Assembly (NCBI GenBank): GCA_036310185.1
Contig: JAXJSH010000071.1
Location: forward strand, 1 to 43,193
DNA length: 43,193 nt
Direction of reading: 5' to 3'
DNA from: JALENY01 sp036310185
Lineage (GTDB): Bacteria; Bacillota; Clostridia; Lachnospirales; Lachnospiraceae
Below, piece by piece: positions 32,883-41,648 of the stretch. The first letter of the stretch is position 1, and the number at the start of each line of letters is the position of its first letter. Both the position numbers and the translations under genes were made by a program. Under the pieces are notes generated by a model. The model had not been told where the DNA came from. It made no database searches and saw only the letters and a program-made list of their open reading frames with translations.

Positions 32883-35072
32883 TTACAGCTTTATGTTCTT
32901 AAATGCATCTGCAAACGCATTATTCAGCGGCGCCTCCGCCTCTTTCTTCTGCTTCTTCATATAATTCTGCACATCCCGTTTGCTGACGCCGGCGCCCTCT
33001 TTCTGACGGCGTTCCTGGAACTTACTCAAACGCTCTTTGTGCCCGCATACACAGATAAACGTGGCATCGTCTCCCTTTCCGATCATCTCCATTTTCTTAT
33101 GGCAGACCGGACATCGGGCATTCGTCACTCTGGATACCGTCTCCCGGTAACCGCACTCTCTGTCCTGACAAACCAGCATTTTCGCATTCTTTCCATTGAC
33201 TGCCAGAAGACGTTTCCCGCACTGTGGACATATCTTGTTTGTCAGATTGTCATGTCGGAAAGTACCTTCTCCTGTCTTGATCTGCTGCAAAATCTCTTCC
33301 GTATAAGTTCGGATATCACCCATGAATTTTCCGCTTTTCAGCTGGCCCTTTGCAATTTGGGAAAGACGCATCTCCCAGTCTGCAGTCAGTTCCGGCTTTT
33401 TCAGATCTTCGGGCACCAGTTCCAGCAGCTGTTTTGCCTTGGATGTAATATGAATCTCATTTCCCCGTTTTTCAATCATAAAGCTGGAAAACAGCTTCTC
33501 TATAATATCCGCACGGGTGGCAACTGTACCAAGTCCACCGGTCTCGCCAAGTGTTTTTACCATCTGTTTGTCTCTGGATTCCATGTATTTTACCGGATTT
33601 TCCATTGCAGACAATAATGCAGCTTCGGTAAAACGGGCCGGCGGCTTTGTTTTTCCTTCTGTGCGGCGAAGAGTTATATCCCGGAAAGTCTGTCCTTTTT
33701 GCATGGAAGGCAGTGTCTGCTTTTTCAGTTCCATGCTGTCGCTCTCCTCCTCGTCCATGGGTTCTTCGTAGACACTTTTCCATCCGTTATCCACAATCAC
33801 ATTGCCCTTTGCAAAGAATTGTTCACCGGAAATCTCCGCTGTCAACGTGGTTTCTTCATAAATGCACGGCGGATAGAGCACCGAAAGAAAACGACGCACC
33901 ACCAGATCGTAAATTCGCTTTTCTTCATTTGTCATATGTGTAAAATTGGGGGACTCCTCCGTGGGAATGATGGCATGGTGGTCACTGACTTTCCCATCAT
34001 TGACAAAAGAGAGTTTTCCTTCGAATTTCATTGCCATCAGCGGACCGATCATTTTCTTATACACGCCCACAGAGCAGGCCCGCAGACGATCTTTCAGGGT
34101 TCCAACCACATCCGCCGTCAGATAGCGGGAATCGGTACGGGGGTAGGTCAGTACCTTATGATTTTCGTATAATCGCTGCATAATATTCAAAGTCTCTTTT
34201 GCCGAATATCCAAATCGTTTGTTTGCATCTCGCTGAAGTTCGGTCAAATCATAAAGAAGGGGTGCCCAGGACTTTTTCGCTTTTTTCTCCACCTGAACCA
34301 GAGCCATGGGCTGACCTTTACACTTTTTCATCAGTTCAGCAGTACGTTCCTCTGAAAAAGTCCGGTAACTGCCGCTTTTTCTATCTTTCCATGTAAAAGT
34401 TACCCCGTCTGCAAAGGCGGTCATTCCATAATAAGTCTCCGGTTTAAACGAACGGATTTCTTCTTCCCTTTTTGCGATCATTGCAAGTGTCGGTGTCTGC
34501 ACTCTTCCGCAGGAAAGCTGCGCATTGTATTTACAGGTCAGCGCTCTTGTGGCATTTAAGCCCACCAGCCAGTCCGCCTCCGCTCTGGACACGGCTGCAT
34601 AATACAGGTTGTCATATTCTCTGGCATCTTTCAGATTGGAAAATCCATCGCGGATAGCTTTATCTGTCACAGATGAGATCCATAATCGTTTGCACGGTTT
34701 CTGGCATTTTGCCTTTTTCAGAATCCAGCGGGCCACCAGTTCACCTTCGCGCCCTGCATCTGTGGCGATTACGATATCTGCCACATCATTTCGATAAAGC
34801 TGCGCTTTTACCGCATTATACTGCTTTGCGGTCTGGCGGATCACCTCGATATCCAGACGCTCCGGCATCATGGGCAGATCTTCCATTTTCCATTCTTTGT
34901 ATTTTTTATCATAGTGTTCCGGTGCTGCCAGCTCGATCAGATGGCCCAGCCCCCAGGTCACAATATATCGATTTCCTTCGATTCCACCATTGATATTCTT
35001 TTTGCATCCCAGAACCCGGGCAATATCACGGCCAACCGAAGGTTTTTCTGCAATTACAAGAGTTTTGCTCAT
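32883..35072 (-). CDS. topB: DNA topoisomerase III
   Basis: Type IA topoisomerase of 729 residues that relaxes and decatenates DNA. The Toprim domain (1-150) has the first acidic motif VIAEKPSVGRDIA and ATDAGREGE. The catalytic tyrosine lies in VLTYPRTDSRYL (about residue 320). GLGTVATRADIIEKLF is conserved in the fourth domain. The C-terminus carries two zinc-ribbon-like modules, CPQCG...CQDREC and CPVCH...CVCG. GGGAGG precedes the ATG. It stands alone, upstream of maf on the same strand with a 139-nt gap. It has no plasmid or conjugation genes around it, so it is the chromosomal type. Confidence 0.96.
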   Translation of the reverse strand: MSKTLVIAEKPSVGRDIARVLGCKKNINGGIEGNRYIVTWGLGHLIELAAPEHYDKKYKEWKMEDLPMMPERLDIEVIRQTAKQYNAVKAQLYRNDVADIVIATDAGREGELVARWILKKAKCQKPCKRLWISSVTDKAIRDGFSNLKDAREYDNLYYAAVSRAEADWLVGLNATRALTCKYNAQLSCGRVQTPTLAMIAKREEEIRSFKPETYYGMTAFADGVTFTWKDRKSGSYRTFSEERTAELMKKCKGQPMALVQVEKKAKKSWAPLLYDLTELQRDANKRFGYSAKETLNIMQRLYENHKVLTYPRTDSRYLTADVVGTLKDRLRACSVGVYKKMIGPLMAMKFEGKLSFVNDGKVSDHHAIIPTEESPNFTHMTNEEKRIYDLVVRRFLSVLYPPCIYEETTLTAEISGEQFFAKGNVIVDNGWKSVYEEPMDEEESDSMELKKQTLPSMQKGQTFRDITLRRTEGKTKPPARFTEAALLSAMENPVKYMESRDKQMVKTLGETGGLGTVATRADIIEKLFSSFMIEKRGNEIHITSKAKQLLELVPEDLKKPELTADWEMRLSQIAKGQLKSGKFMGDIRTYTEEILQQIKTGEGTFRHDNLTNKICPQCGKRLLAVNGKNAKMLVCQDRECGYRETVSRVTNARCPVCHKKMEMIGKGDDATFICVCGHKERLSKFQERRQKEGAGVSKRDVQNYMKKQKKEAEAPLNNAFADAFKNIKL

Positions 35073-35144
35073 AAAAACCTCCCGATCTAAAAGTTATCTT
35101 CGGCTAGTATAACATAGGTCAAAAAATTTTACTAACAAAAACCT

Positions 35145-35173
35145 TTGACTTAATTTCAAAAAATTGTTATACT
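35145..35173 (+). promoter_or_regulatory. Promoter of the MATE operon
   Basis: TTGACT (35145-35150), a 17-nt spacer and TATACT (35168-35173). The expected start near 35180 is only 14 nt before the leader terminator. Confidence 0.8.
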
Positions 35174-35193
35174 TTAGTTCATCGCGTAGCCGG

Positions 35194-35231
35194 AAGGTGT
35201 AAATCCAGATTATGGATTTACACCTTTTTTT
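35194..35231 (+). terminator. Leader terminator of the MATE operon
   Basis: AAGGTGTAAATCC (35194-35206) pairs perfectly with GGATTTACACCTT (35214-35226) around a 7-nt loop, with T's to 35231. It lies between promoter and MATE gene, so full-length expression needs read-through or antitermination. No leader peptide start codon is seen before it, and I could not match a known riboswitch. Confidence 0.85.
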
Positions 35232-35323
35232 GTGCAGTTCTACACTCGGCACAGTTCATTATGCGAAATACAGGTTATGGCAGCTTTCCTTAAAAAGTCT
35301 CCTATTAATGCAAGGAGGTTAAC

Positions 35324-36769
35324 ATGAAAGAAGAAGTAACAATGAACAAATTAGGAACAATGAAAGTGAACAGGCTTATGCTGTCCATGGGTATCCCCAT
35401 GATTCTCTCCATGATGCTCCAGGCGCTGTATAACATTGTTGACAGTGCATTTGTTTCCAACATGCCCGGTAACGGAGAAATGGCTCTGAATGCACTCACA
35501 CTGGCATTTCCCGTTCAAATGCTGATGGTGGCAATCGGAATCGGCACCGGTGTGGGCACCAACGCGCTTCTGTCCAAAAGTATCGGACAGGGCAACTATG
35601 AAAAAGCAAGTAAAGTAGCCGGCAACTCTATGTTTTTAGGTATCGTAATTTACCTTCTGTTTCTTTTATTCGGACTGTTTGGGGCCGATGCCTATGCAGC
35701 TACCCAGACCACAAATCCGGAAATCAAAGAAATGGTGGTCACTTACCTGAGAATCTGCTGTAATGCTTCTATGGGTATTGTATTCTTTTCTATTTTTGAA
35801 AAGCTGCTGCAGGCCACAGGACATTCTGCCTATTCCACAATCGCTCAGATCACAGGTGCAGTTGTCAACGTAATCCTTGACCCGATTCTTATTTATGGAT
35901 GGTTCGGACTTCCGGCCATGGGGGTAAGCGGTGCCGCTTATGCCACAGTGATCGGTCAGATTGCCTCTGCCTTGCTGGGACTCATTTTCCATCTGAAGCA
36001 GAACAGAGAAATCTCAAATGGTCTACAATACATGAAACCGGATTTCAGCATCATCAAATCCATTTATTCTATTGGACTTCCGGCCATAATCGCACAGGCA
36101 CTGATATCCATCATGACTTATGGAATGAATATCATTCTTGGCGGAATCAGCGAATCAGCCGTTACCGCCTATGGTCTGTATTATAAAATACAGCAGTTTA
36201 TTCTCTTCGCCGCTTTTGGCCTGCGTGATGCCATCACGCCTATTGTATCCTTCAACCACGGAATGCGAAGCAGACAAAGAGTAAAAGAAGGCATCAAATA
36301 TGGTCTGATCTATACTGTTATTATCATGCTGATCGGCCTGCTTATTATTGAAGTTTTTGCAGTACCGTTCTCTGCTCTGTTCGGTCTGTCCGGCGAAACA
36401 CAGAACATTTGCATCAGCGCTATGCGAATCATCTCTTTAAGTTTTATTTTTGCCGGAATCAACATTGCATATCAGGGAATTTTCCAGGCATTAAATGCCG
36501 GACTGGAATCACTGATCATTTCAATATTAAGACAGTTTTTATTCGTACTGCCCGTTGCCTATGGATTTTCACTTCTTGCACGTCAGTCAAATGGCATGTT
36601 ATGGACCGTCTGGTTCACATTTATCCTTGCAGAAGGTTTATCCTGCGCCATTGCAACCCTTTTTATGAAAAAAATAAACCGCAGCGTAATAGCGGAATTG
36701 GAGCAATCATATGAAAAAAGTCATTACCATCAGCAGAGAATTTGGCAGCGGCGGACGTTTTATCGGTGA
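35324..36769 (+). CDS. MATE family efflux transporter
   Basis: Multidrug and toxin extrusion transporter of 481 residues with about 12 TM helices in two similar halves. The start KVNRLMLSMGIPMILSMMLQALYNIVDSAFVS and GIGTGVGTNALLSKSIGQGNYEKA are characteristic. It is driven by Na+ or H+ gradients. AAGGAGG lies 6 nt before the ATG. The 3' end overlaps the cytidylate-kinase-like gene by 59 nt, so its last 19 residues (hydrophilic, KSHYHQQRIWQRR...) are an unusual tail. The leader terminator suggests conditional expression, as with other drug-efflux genes controlled by attenuation. Confidence 0.94.
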   Translation: MKEEVTMNKLGTMKVNRLMLSMGIPMILSMMLQALYNIVDSAFVSNMPGNGEMALNALTLAFPVQMLMVAIGIGTGVGTNALLSKSIGQGNYEKASKVAGNSMFLGIVIYLLFLLFGLFGADAYAATQTTNPEIKEMVVTYLRICCNASMGIVFFSIFEKLLQATGHSAYSTIAQITGAVVNVILDPILIYGWFGLPAMGVSGAAYATVIGQIASALLGLIFHLKQNREISNGLQYMKPDFSIIKSIYSIGLPAIIAQALISIMTYGMNIILGGISESAVTAYGLYYKIQQFILFAAFGLRDAITPIVSFNHGMRSRQRVKEGIKYGLIYTVIIMLIGLLIIEVFAVPFSALFGLSGETQNICISAMRIISLSFIFAGINIAYQGIFQALNAGLESLIISILRQFLFVLPVAYGFSLLARQSNGMLWTVWFTFILAEGLSCAIATLFMKKINRSVIAELEQSYEKSHYHQQRIWQRRTFYR

Positions 36770-37295
36770 ATCTCTGGCAAAAGAACTGGGATTTGCCTTT
36801 TATGACAAAGAAATCATTGAACACGTGGCAGAGAAAACCGGACTGTCCGCAAAATATATTGCTGAACGGGGCGAATATGCTCCGAAAAACAATATTTTTT
36901 CCTATTCGTTCATCAGCAGGGATGCACAGGGCAGTTCCATTGATGACTATATTTATCAGGCGCAGCAGGATATCATCTGCCATATTGCCGAAAAAGGAAA
37001 CTGCGTCATTGTAGGTAGATGTGCGGACTATATTCTGCGAAACAGAAATGATGTTCTGAATGTATTTATTCACGGTGAGGAACCGGAAAAATGCAGACGA
37101 ATCATGAAACTCTATGAAAAAACAGAAAAAGAAGCTCTGGCTCTGATGAAAGATACGGACAAAAAAAGAAGCATCAATTATGCCTACTATACTGAACAGA
37201 AATGGGGCAATACCAAAAACTATGCCTTATGCCTGAACAGCAGCATTCTTGGTTATGATAATTCCATAAAGATCATAAAAGAAGCGCTCGTCTAA
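36711..37295 (+). CDS. Cytidylate kinase-like (AAA_26) family protein, second copy
   Basis: Nucleotide-kinase-like protein of 194 residues. VITISREFGSGGRFIGESLA is the family's N-terminal phosphate-loop variant and CVIVGRCADYIL the central hallmark. YDKEIIEHVAEKTGL corresponds to YDRDLIEKATEQMNG in the copy at 9603. GGAG lies 7 nt before the ATG, inside the MATE gene. The 59-nt overlap shows translation coupling. As at 9603, it is the downstream partner in an operon with a hairpin in its leader. Substrate and role unknown. Confidence 0.9.
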   Translation: MKKVITISREFGSGGRFIGESLAKELGFAFYDKEIIEHVAEKTGLSAKYIAERGEYAPKNNIFSYSFISRDAQGSSIDDYIYQAQQDIICHIAEKGNCVIVGRCADYILRNRNDVLNVFIHGEEPEKCRRIMKLYEKTEKEALALMKDTDKKRSINYAYYTEQKWGNTKNYALCLNSSILGYDNSIKIIKEALV

Positions 37296-37338
37296 TTACA
37301 TACAAAGCCATTTTCGATAATTCCAAAACACCCAACAG

Positions 37339-37396
37339 AAAAACTGCTGTGTCGAAGCGTCCATTCAGAAGGACCCGCTTCGATACAGCAGTTTTT
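37339..37396. terminator. Bidirectional terminator between cytidylate-kinase-like and GH13 genes
   Basis: AAAAACTGCTGT plus TCGAAGCG (37339-37359) pairs with CGCTTCGA plus ACAGCAGTTTTT (37376-37396), one mismatch, 16-nt loop. A and T tails serve both convergent genes. Confidence 0.92.
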
Positions 37397-37408
37397 ATAT
37401 CTGTGTTA

Positions 37409-39082
37409 TTAACAATCAATGACTATGCCCTGGAAGCCCTTCAGGGTAATATCCTTTCCATTCCATTCCACATCTGCATAGTTGTTGATCAGAATATTTT
37501 TCGGAACCTCATTCAGTGTCAGGGTCACCGGCTCAGTCTGATAGTTCGCCAGAACAAGCAGCTTTTTCTCATCTGTCACCCGATAAAAAGCAAACACGTT
37601 GTCCAGACTCTCAAACACCGGTTCCAGCTTTCCGTATACCACAACATCTTCATACTCCGGATTTTTTCTCAACCGGATCAGTTCCTGATAAAAAGAAAAT
37701 ACAGAATCCGCACGGCCCACCTGATCAGCCGCATTAATCTCTTTATGATTCTCATTGATCACAAGCCACGGTGTTCCTGTTGTGAATCCGGCTTTTTCCG
37801 TTGCATCCCAGTGGAAGGGTGTTCTTGCATTATCACGGCTGCGGTAATTCACGGCAGCCAGAGCCTGTTCTTTGGAACATCCGGCTTCCAGTGCAACATG
37901 GTACTCATCGATTGTGTTCAGATCATCAATCTCTGATATGTCTTTGAACTTATTATTTTCCATACCAAGTTCCTGCCCCTGATAAATGAAGGGAAGGCCT
38001 TTTTTCATGAACATGAGCATACCCAGCATTTTTTTGCCTTCCACCGTTCTTCCTTCTTCCGGAAGGTAGCGGCATACACCGCGGGGCTCATCATGATTCT
38101 CAATAATATTTGCCAGATAACCGATTCCCTCGGTCTGTTTCTGGCTGGCAAAAATCGTATCCCGATACAGCTTCGGACTGATTCCCTGCAGGTCATACCA
38201 GCCCTTTTCACCTCCGCCCAGAAGTTCCGTAGAAAAATCGAAAATACTGGAGAAGCAGCCCTCATCGCCAATATATTTTTCCAGTTCTTCCGGTCTGTAA
38301 TTAAAAAGTTCCGCAATACTGAATGCATCGTGTTTTGCAAAAGTCTCCCGATTCATTTCATCAAGGAAATCCGTCACTCCAACCGCATGTTCCAGCATCT
38401 TGTATCCCGCACACAGACCATCCTCACGGTCTGCCGGATAATCAGAAAAAGTCAGATCCTTTTTAATGTTGATGATGGCATCAATACGGAAACCGCCAAG
38501 TCCTCTGTCCAGCCACCAGTTTATCATTTTGTAAATTTCTTCCCGAACCTTCGGATTTTCCCAGTTCAGATCCGGCTGTTCTTTGGCAAACATATGCAGA
38601 TAGTATTTATTTTCTGTTCCCGGAACTTTTTCCCACGCACTTCCGCCGAAATAAGAACGCCAGTTGCACGGCGGCTCTCCATTTTCTTTTCCCTCACGGA
38701 TGTAAAAATATTCGCCGTAAGGGCCGTCCGGATCTGCCATGGCTTTTTTGAACCACTCATGCTGATCGGAACAGTGATTTACAACCAGATCCATCAAAAC
38801 AGATATGTTTCTCTTTTTTGCCTCAGCCAGAAGTTCATCCATATCATCCATATTTCCAAACAGGGGATCAATGTTATAATAATCGGAAATGTCATAGCCC
38901 TGATCCACAAATGGAGAACAGTATACCGGTGAAATCCATACAATATCCACGCCAAGCTCTTTCAGATAATCCAGTTTGCTGATAATACCGCGAAGATCAC
39001 CGATTCCGTCACCATTGCTGTCGCAAAAACTCTTCGGGTAGATCTGATATGCAACTTTGTTATGCCACCACTGTTTTTTCAT
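37409..39082 (-). CDS. GH13 alpha-glucosidase (oligo-1,6-glucosidase type)
   Basis: Cytosolic glycoside hydrolase of 557 residues cleaving short alpha-glucosides. The N-terminal WWHNKVAYQIYPKSF and calcium loop DSNGDGIGD are typical of the oligo-1,6-glucosidase/trehalose-6-phosphate hydrolase group. The four GH13 regions are VLMDLVVNHCSD, GFRIDAI (nucleophile Asp), FSIAELF (acid/base Glu) and IENHDEPR. No signal peptide. Exact specificity (isomaltose, sucrose, trehalose phosphate) is not decided by these motifs. It is downstream of an AraC regulator on the same strand, which probably controls it. AGGAGG precedes the ATG. A GACAACCTTGTC palindrome at 39119-39130 lies just upstream. Confidence 0.95.
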   Translation of the reverse strand: MKKQWWHNKVAYQIYPKSFCDSNGDGIGDLRGIISKLDYLKELGVDIVWISPVYCSPFVDQGYDISDYYNIDPLFGNMDDMDELLAEAKKRNISVLMDLVVNHCSDQHEWFKKAMADPDGPYGEYFYIREGKENGEPPCNWRSYFGGSAWEKVPGTENKYYLHMFAKEQPDLNWENPKVREEIYKMINWWLDRGLGGFRIDAIINIKKDLTFSDYPADREDGLCAGYKMLEHAVGVTDFLDEMNRETFAKHDAFSIAELFNYRPEELEKYIGDEGCFSSIFDFSTELLGGGEKGWYDLQGISPKLYRDTIFASQKQTEGIGYLANIIENHDEPRGVCRYLPEEGRTVEGKKMLGMLMFMKKGLPFIYQGQELGMENNKFKDISEIDDLNTIDEYHVALEAGCSKEQALAAVNYRSRDNARTPFHWDATEKAGFTTGTPWLVINENHKEINAADQVGRADSVFSFYQELIRLRKNPEYEDVVVYGKLEPVFESLDNVFAFYRVTDEKKLLVLANYQTEPVTLTLNEVPKNILINNYADVEWNGKDITLKGFQGIVIDC

Positions 39083-39118
39083 AGAAAAATACCTCCTGAA
39101 TATAATATACGTCCTGTT

Positions 39119-39130
39119 GACAACCTTGTC
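39119..39130. promoter_or_regulatory. Palindrome upstream of the GH13 gene
   Basis: GACAA-CC-TTGTC, a perfect inverted pair 37 nt before the GH13 start. A second palindrome CTCCCGGGAG is at 39146-39155. Either may be a regulator site. Confidence 0.4.
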
Positions 39131-39192
39131 TTTACATACAGCATACTCCCGGGAGGCACTCTTTTCTTTCTTTATTTTGATTTTAATTTACG

Positions 39193-40083
39193 TTATTTTG
39201 ACATTTTTATTTGTTTTCGATACTCAGACGGGGTATATCCTTCCTTCTTTTTGAACATATTGATAAAATTGCCCATGTGGTTAAAACCGCAGTCCATGGC
39301 TATATTCATGATACTTTCATCACTGGAAGCCAGGGCATCTTTTGCCTTCTCCACACGGTACTCATTCAGATATTCCACCGGTGTCTTTCCAATCATTTTT
39401 TTAAAAAAGCGGCAAAAATACTGTTCATTCATGCCCACCAGATCCGCCATATCGCGGATTCTGATTTTCTGCCCATATTCCTTCTGAATAAAGTTCAGTA
39501 TTTTTTTCAGATATTCCGCCCGGTAATCCTCCACCTTTTCCCGGCTGCCGACCAGCCCGTTTTCTTCCATAATGGCAATGATATCCAAAAGTGCACTTTT
39601 CACACGCAGCACATCCGCCGCAGTAAAGGTCTCCACATCTTTTCGGAAAATTGCCATAATGATTCCGTAAGGAACTTTAATCTGCTGCCCGATTCCATCA
39701 TTGGCATCCACCATACGGGGAAATGTCTTTTCCCCCATGGCCAGAGGCCGAAGCAGCATACGCTGTCCCGGATCATCCATGGAAAAATCCAGAAGTCCCC
39801 AGTCAAATACCACTGCACTTTCCCGAAAAGATTCTCCTTCTATATCAATACAGTGCAGTTCCTCCGGGTTTATAAAGGCAAAACATTCTTTTGTAATGAT
39901 GAAAGGCTCCATATCCACTTCCAGACGGCAGTCTCCCCCGTTGAAGTGGACGATCTCCATATTCGTATGCCAGTGATGGGTGGCGTGCAGCGGCCCCATA
40001 GTCTCATTATGCTGATAAATGGCACAGGGAAAATCCACTGTGCCATGTCTTCTTTTCTCAAGTAAGTATTTGCTGTTTTTCAA
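39193..40083 (-). CDS. AraC family regulator with cupin sensor domain
   Basis: Regulator of 296 residues. The N-terminal cupin (about 25-110) shows HATHHWHTNMEIVHFNGG and the beta-roll FAFINPEELHCIDIEG, a sugar-sensing fold common in carbohydrate-gene regulators. The C-terminal AraC domain has two helix-turn-helix units: IRIRDMADLVGMNEQYFCRFFKKMIGKTPVEYLNEYR and IMNIAMDCGFNHMGNFINMFKKKEGYTPSEYRK. It is transcribed towards the GH13 gene with 110 nt between them, so it most likely activates that gene. Confidence 0.94.
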   Translation of the reverse strand: MKNSKYLLEKRRHGTVDFPCAIYQHNETMGPLHATHHWHTNMEIVHFNGGDCRLEVDMEPFIITKECFAFINPEELHCIDIEGESFRESAVVFDWGLLDFSMDDPGQRMLLRPLAMGEKTFPRMVDANDGIGQQIKVPYGIIMAIFRKDVETFTAADVLRVKSALLDIIAIMEENGLVGSREKVEDYRAEYLKKILNFIQKEYGQKIRIRDMADLVGMNEQYFCRFFKKMIGKTPVEYLNEYRVEKAKDALASSDESIMNIAMDCGFNHMGNFINMFKKKEGYTPSEYRKQIKMSK

Positions 40084-40120
40084 AGTATTTCTCCATTATC
40101 CAATGCAGCTTATTCCCACA

Positions 40121-41344
40121 TTAGTACAGGGTCAAATGTTTCGGAATGCCGTTTTCGTATACGACAGCCGGCTCTCCCTGAATCAGCGGGAACAGATATT
40201 CCATCATTTTTTCCGTTACATCATTGCCTTCTTCATTGATGTAGTCTACCGGCACTTTCTTTTCCTGATTGGATACTTCACATACCGGAACGGCTGCAAA
40301 TTCAACTTCATACGGCGTGCTGTTTCTGCGAATCACTGCTGCCATCACACCATTTTCACCGTCAATGGCACACTGACATGCTTTCATTCCCAGCATTCTG
40401 GATTCCGAAATATCCGTCGCGCTCTGAACATGACCGGCACAGCGCTGCATCAGATTCAGCTCGATCGAACGAACTTTGCATCCGATTTTTTCCCGCACCA
40501 GATCTTCCAGCACTTTTGCACTGCCCGCGATATAACTGTGACCAAAAGCATCTACCGCACCGCTCTGTACCTGCTCGGAAATATACTTGCCTTCTTTGTT
40601 TTTGATGCCTTCACTGATGGCTACCACCACAGAATCATTGGTTTCCAGCTCTTTTTTCACATCTTCAATAAATTTGTCCGTGTCAAAAGCCGGTTCGCAC
40701 AGATAAATCAGATTCGGACCCTTTGCTCCGTTTACACGTGCAAGACAGGACGCCGCGGTCAGCCATCCCGCATTTCTTCCCATTACTTCCACGATCGTAA
40801 CCGCTTTTGTCTTATATACATGGCAGTCCCGTTCCAGTTCTGCAAAAGTTACACCGATGTATTTTGCCGCGGAGCCAAATCCCGGACAGTGATCGGTTCC
40901 GACCAGGTCATTGTCAATTGTCTTCGGTGCACCAACTACGGTAATATCATCTATGTTCTGCTGTCTGCAGAATGCGGAAAGTTTGTCTACGGTGTCCATG
41001 GAATCATTTCCGCCAATGTATACAAAATAATGAATCTCATATTTACGGAACACTTCGATGATCTTCTCAAACTGAGTACGGTCTTTGTCCAGATCTTTCA
41101 GTTTCAGACGACAGGAACCAAGCGCCGCTGCCGGAGTCTGACAGAGCAGATCCAGATCAGAAGCAGTCCTGATCTTTTCGTGGAGCTCCACGAATGTCTC
41201 ATCGAGAACACCCTGAATTCCGTTTACCGCACCATATACTTTATCCACTTTTTTCGACGTAAATGCACAGGTAACTACACCTGCAAGGGTTGCATTGATG
41301 GCTGCGGTGGGACCGCCGGACTGTGCTACGAGTAAATTTTTCAT
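40121..41344 (-). CDS. 6-phosphofructokinase, predicted PPi-dependent
   Basis: Glycolytic enzyme of 407 residues phosphorylating fructose 6-phosphate. The PFK fold is shown by AQSGGPTAAINA, YIGGNDSMDT and GAPKTIDND. In ATP-dependent enzymes the second motif is GGDGS and the third has Gly before TIDND. Here Asp replaces the key Gly (GGNDS) and Lys precedes TIDND, the two features of pyrophosphate-dependent enzymes. Such enzymes can run glycolysis and gluconeogenesis reversibly. It has its own promoter (41447-41475). The neighbours are the AraC/GH13 pair on the same strand. Confidence 0.93.
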   Translation of the reverse strand: MKNLLVAQSGGPTAAINATLAGVVTCAFTSKKVDKVYGAVNGIQGVLDETFVELHEKIRTASDLDLLCQTPAAALGSCRLKLKDLDKDRTQFEKIIEVFRKYEIHYFVYIGGNDSMDTVDKLSAFCRQQNIDDITVVGAPKTIDNDLVGTDHCPGFGSAAKYIGVTFAELERDCHVYKTKAVTIVEVMGRNAGWLTAASCLARVNGAKGPNLIYLCEPAFDTDKFIEDVKKELETNDSVVVAISEGIKNKEGKYISEQVQSGAVDAFGHSYIAGSAKVLEDLVREKIGCKVRSIELNLMQRCAGHVQSATDISESRMLGMKACQCAIDGENGVMAAVIRRNSTPYEVEFAAVPVCEVSNQEKKVPVDYINEEGNDVTEKMMEYLFPLIQGEPAVVYENGIPKHLTLY

Positions 41345-41446
41345 ACGTTTCCTCCTGTTTTAAGGCTTTGGTATTTTATTTTTGTTTTTTCTCATTTTAT
41401 CTGGAATGTCTTTTTCTCTACATTAAAATTCCCAGAATTTAGTACC

Positions 41447-41475
41447 ACTATACCATACGAATTGTTCCTTTTCAA
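41447..41475 (-). promoter_or_regulatory. Promoter of the phosphofructokinase gene
   Basis: Minus strand TTGAAA (41475-41470), a 17-nt spacer and TATAGT (41452-41447). Confidence 0.75.
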
Positions 41476-41547
41476 CATGGGGATTTTCACAAAGCGGCCA
41501 CAGGACCGGACTGTAAAATAAAGGGTACTGTCACAAATCCTGACTGC

Positions 41548-41597
41548 GGAAGTTTACGCCCCAGGGCATACTTCCTTATATTATTCCTTATATTATA
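41548..41597. repeat. Hairpin and 12-nt tandem repeat in the phosphofructokinase upstream region
   Basis: GGAAGT (41548-41553) pairs with ACTTCC (41570-41575) around an inner GCCC/GGGC. CCTTATATTATT and CCTTATATTATA follow in tandem (41574-41597). The region 41345-41648 otherwise holds only the promoter and a terminator, no gene. Confidence 0.55.
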
Positions 41598-41602
41598 GGA
41601 AA

Positions 41603-41624
41603 TGGCACAGGTCATCCTGTGCCA
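41603..41624 (-). terminator. Hairpin after the small multidrug export gene
   Basis: TGGCACAGG (41603-41611) pairs perfectly with CCTGTGCCA (41616-41624), 4-nt loop. On the minus strand it follows the small multidrug export gene; the T run after it is short (TTT). Confidence 0.6.
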
Positions 41625-41648
41625 CATGCTTTGTACTCTATGTAGTTT

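Noticed and set aside
32883..35072. topB as a marker of an integrated conjugative element
   Set aside because: No relaxase, type IV secretion or integrase genes nearby; neighbours are maf and MATE.
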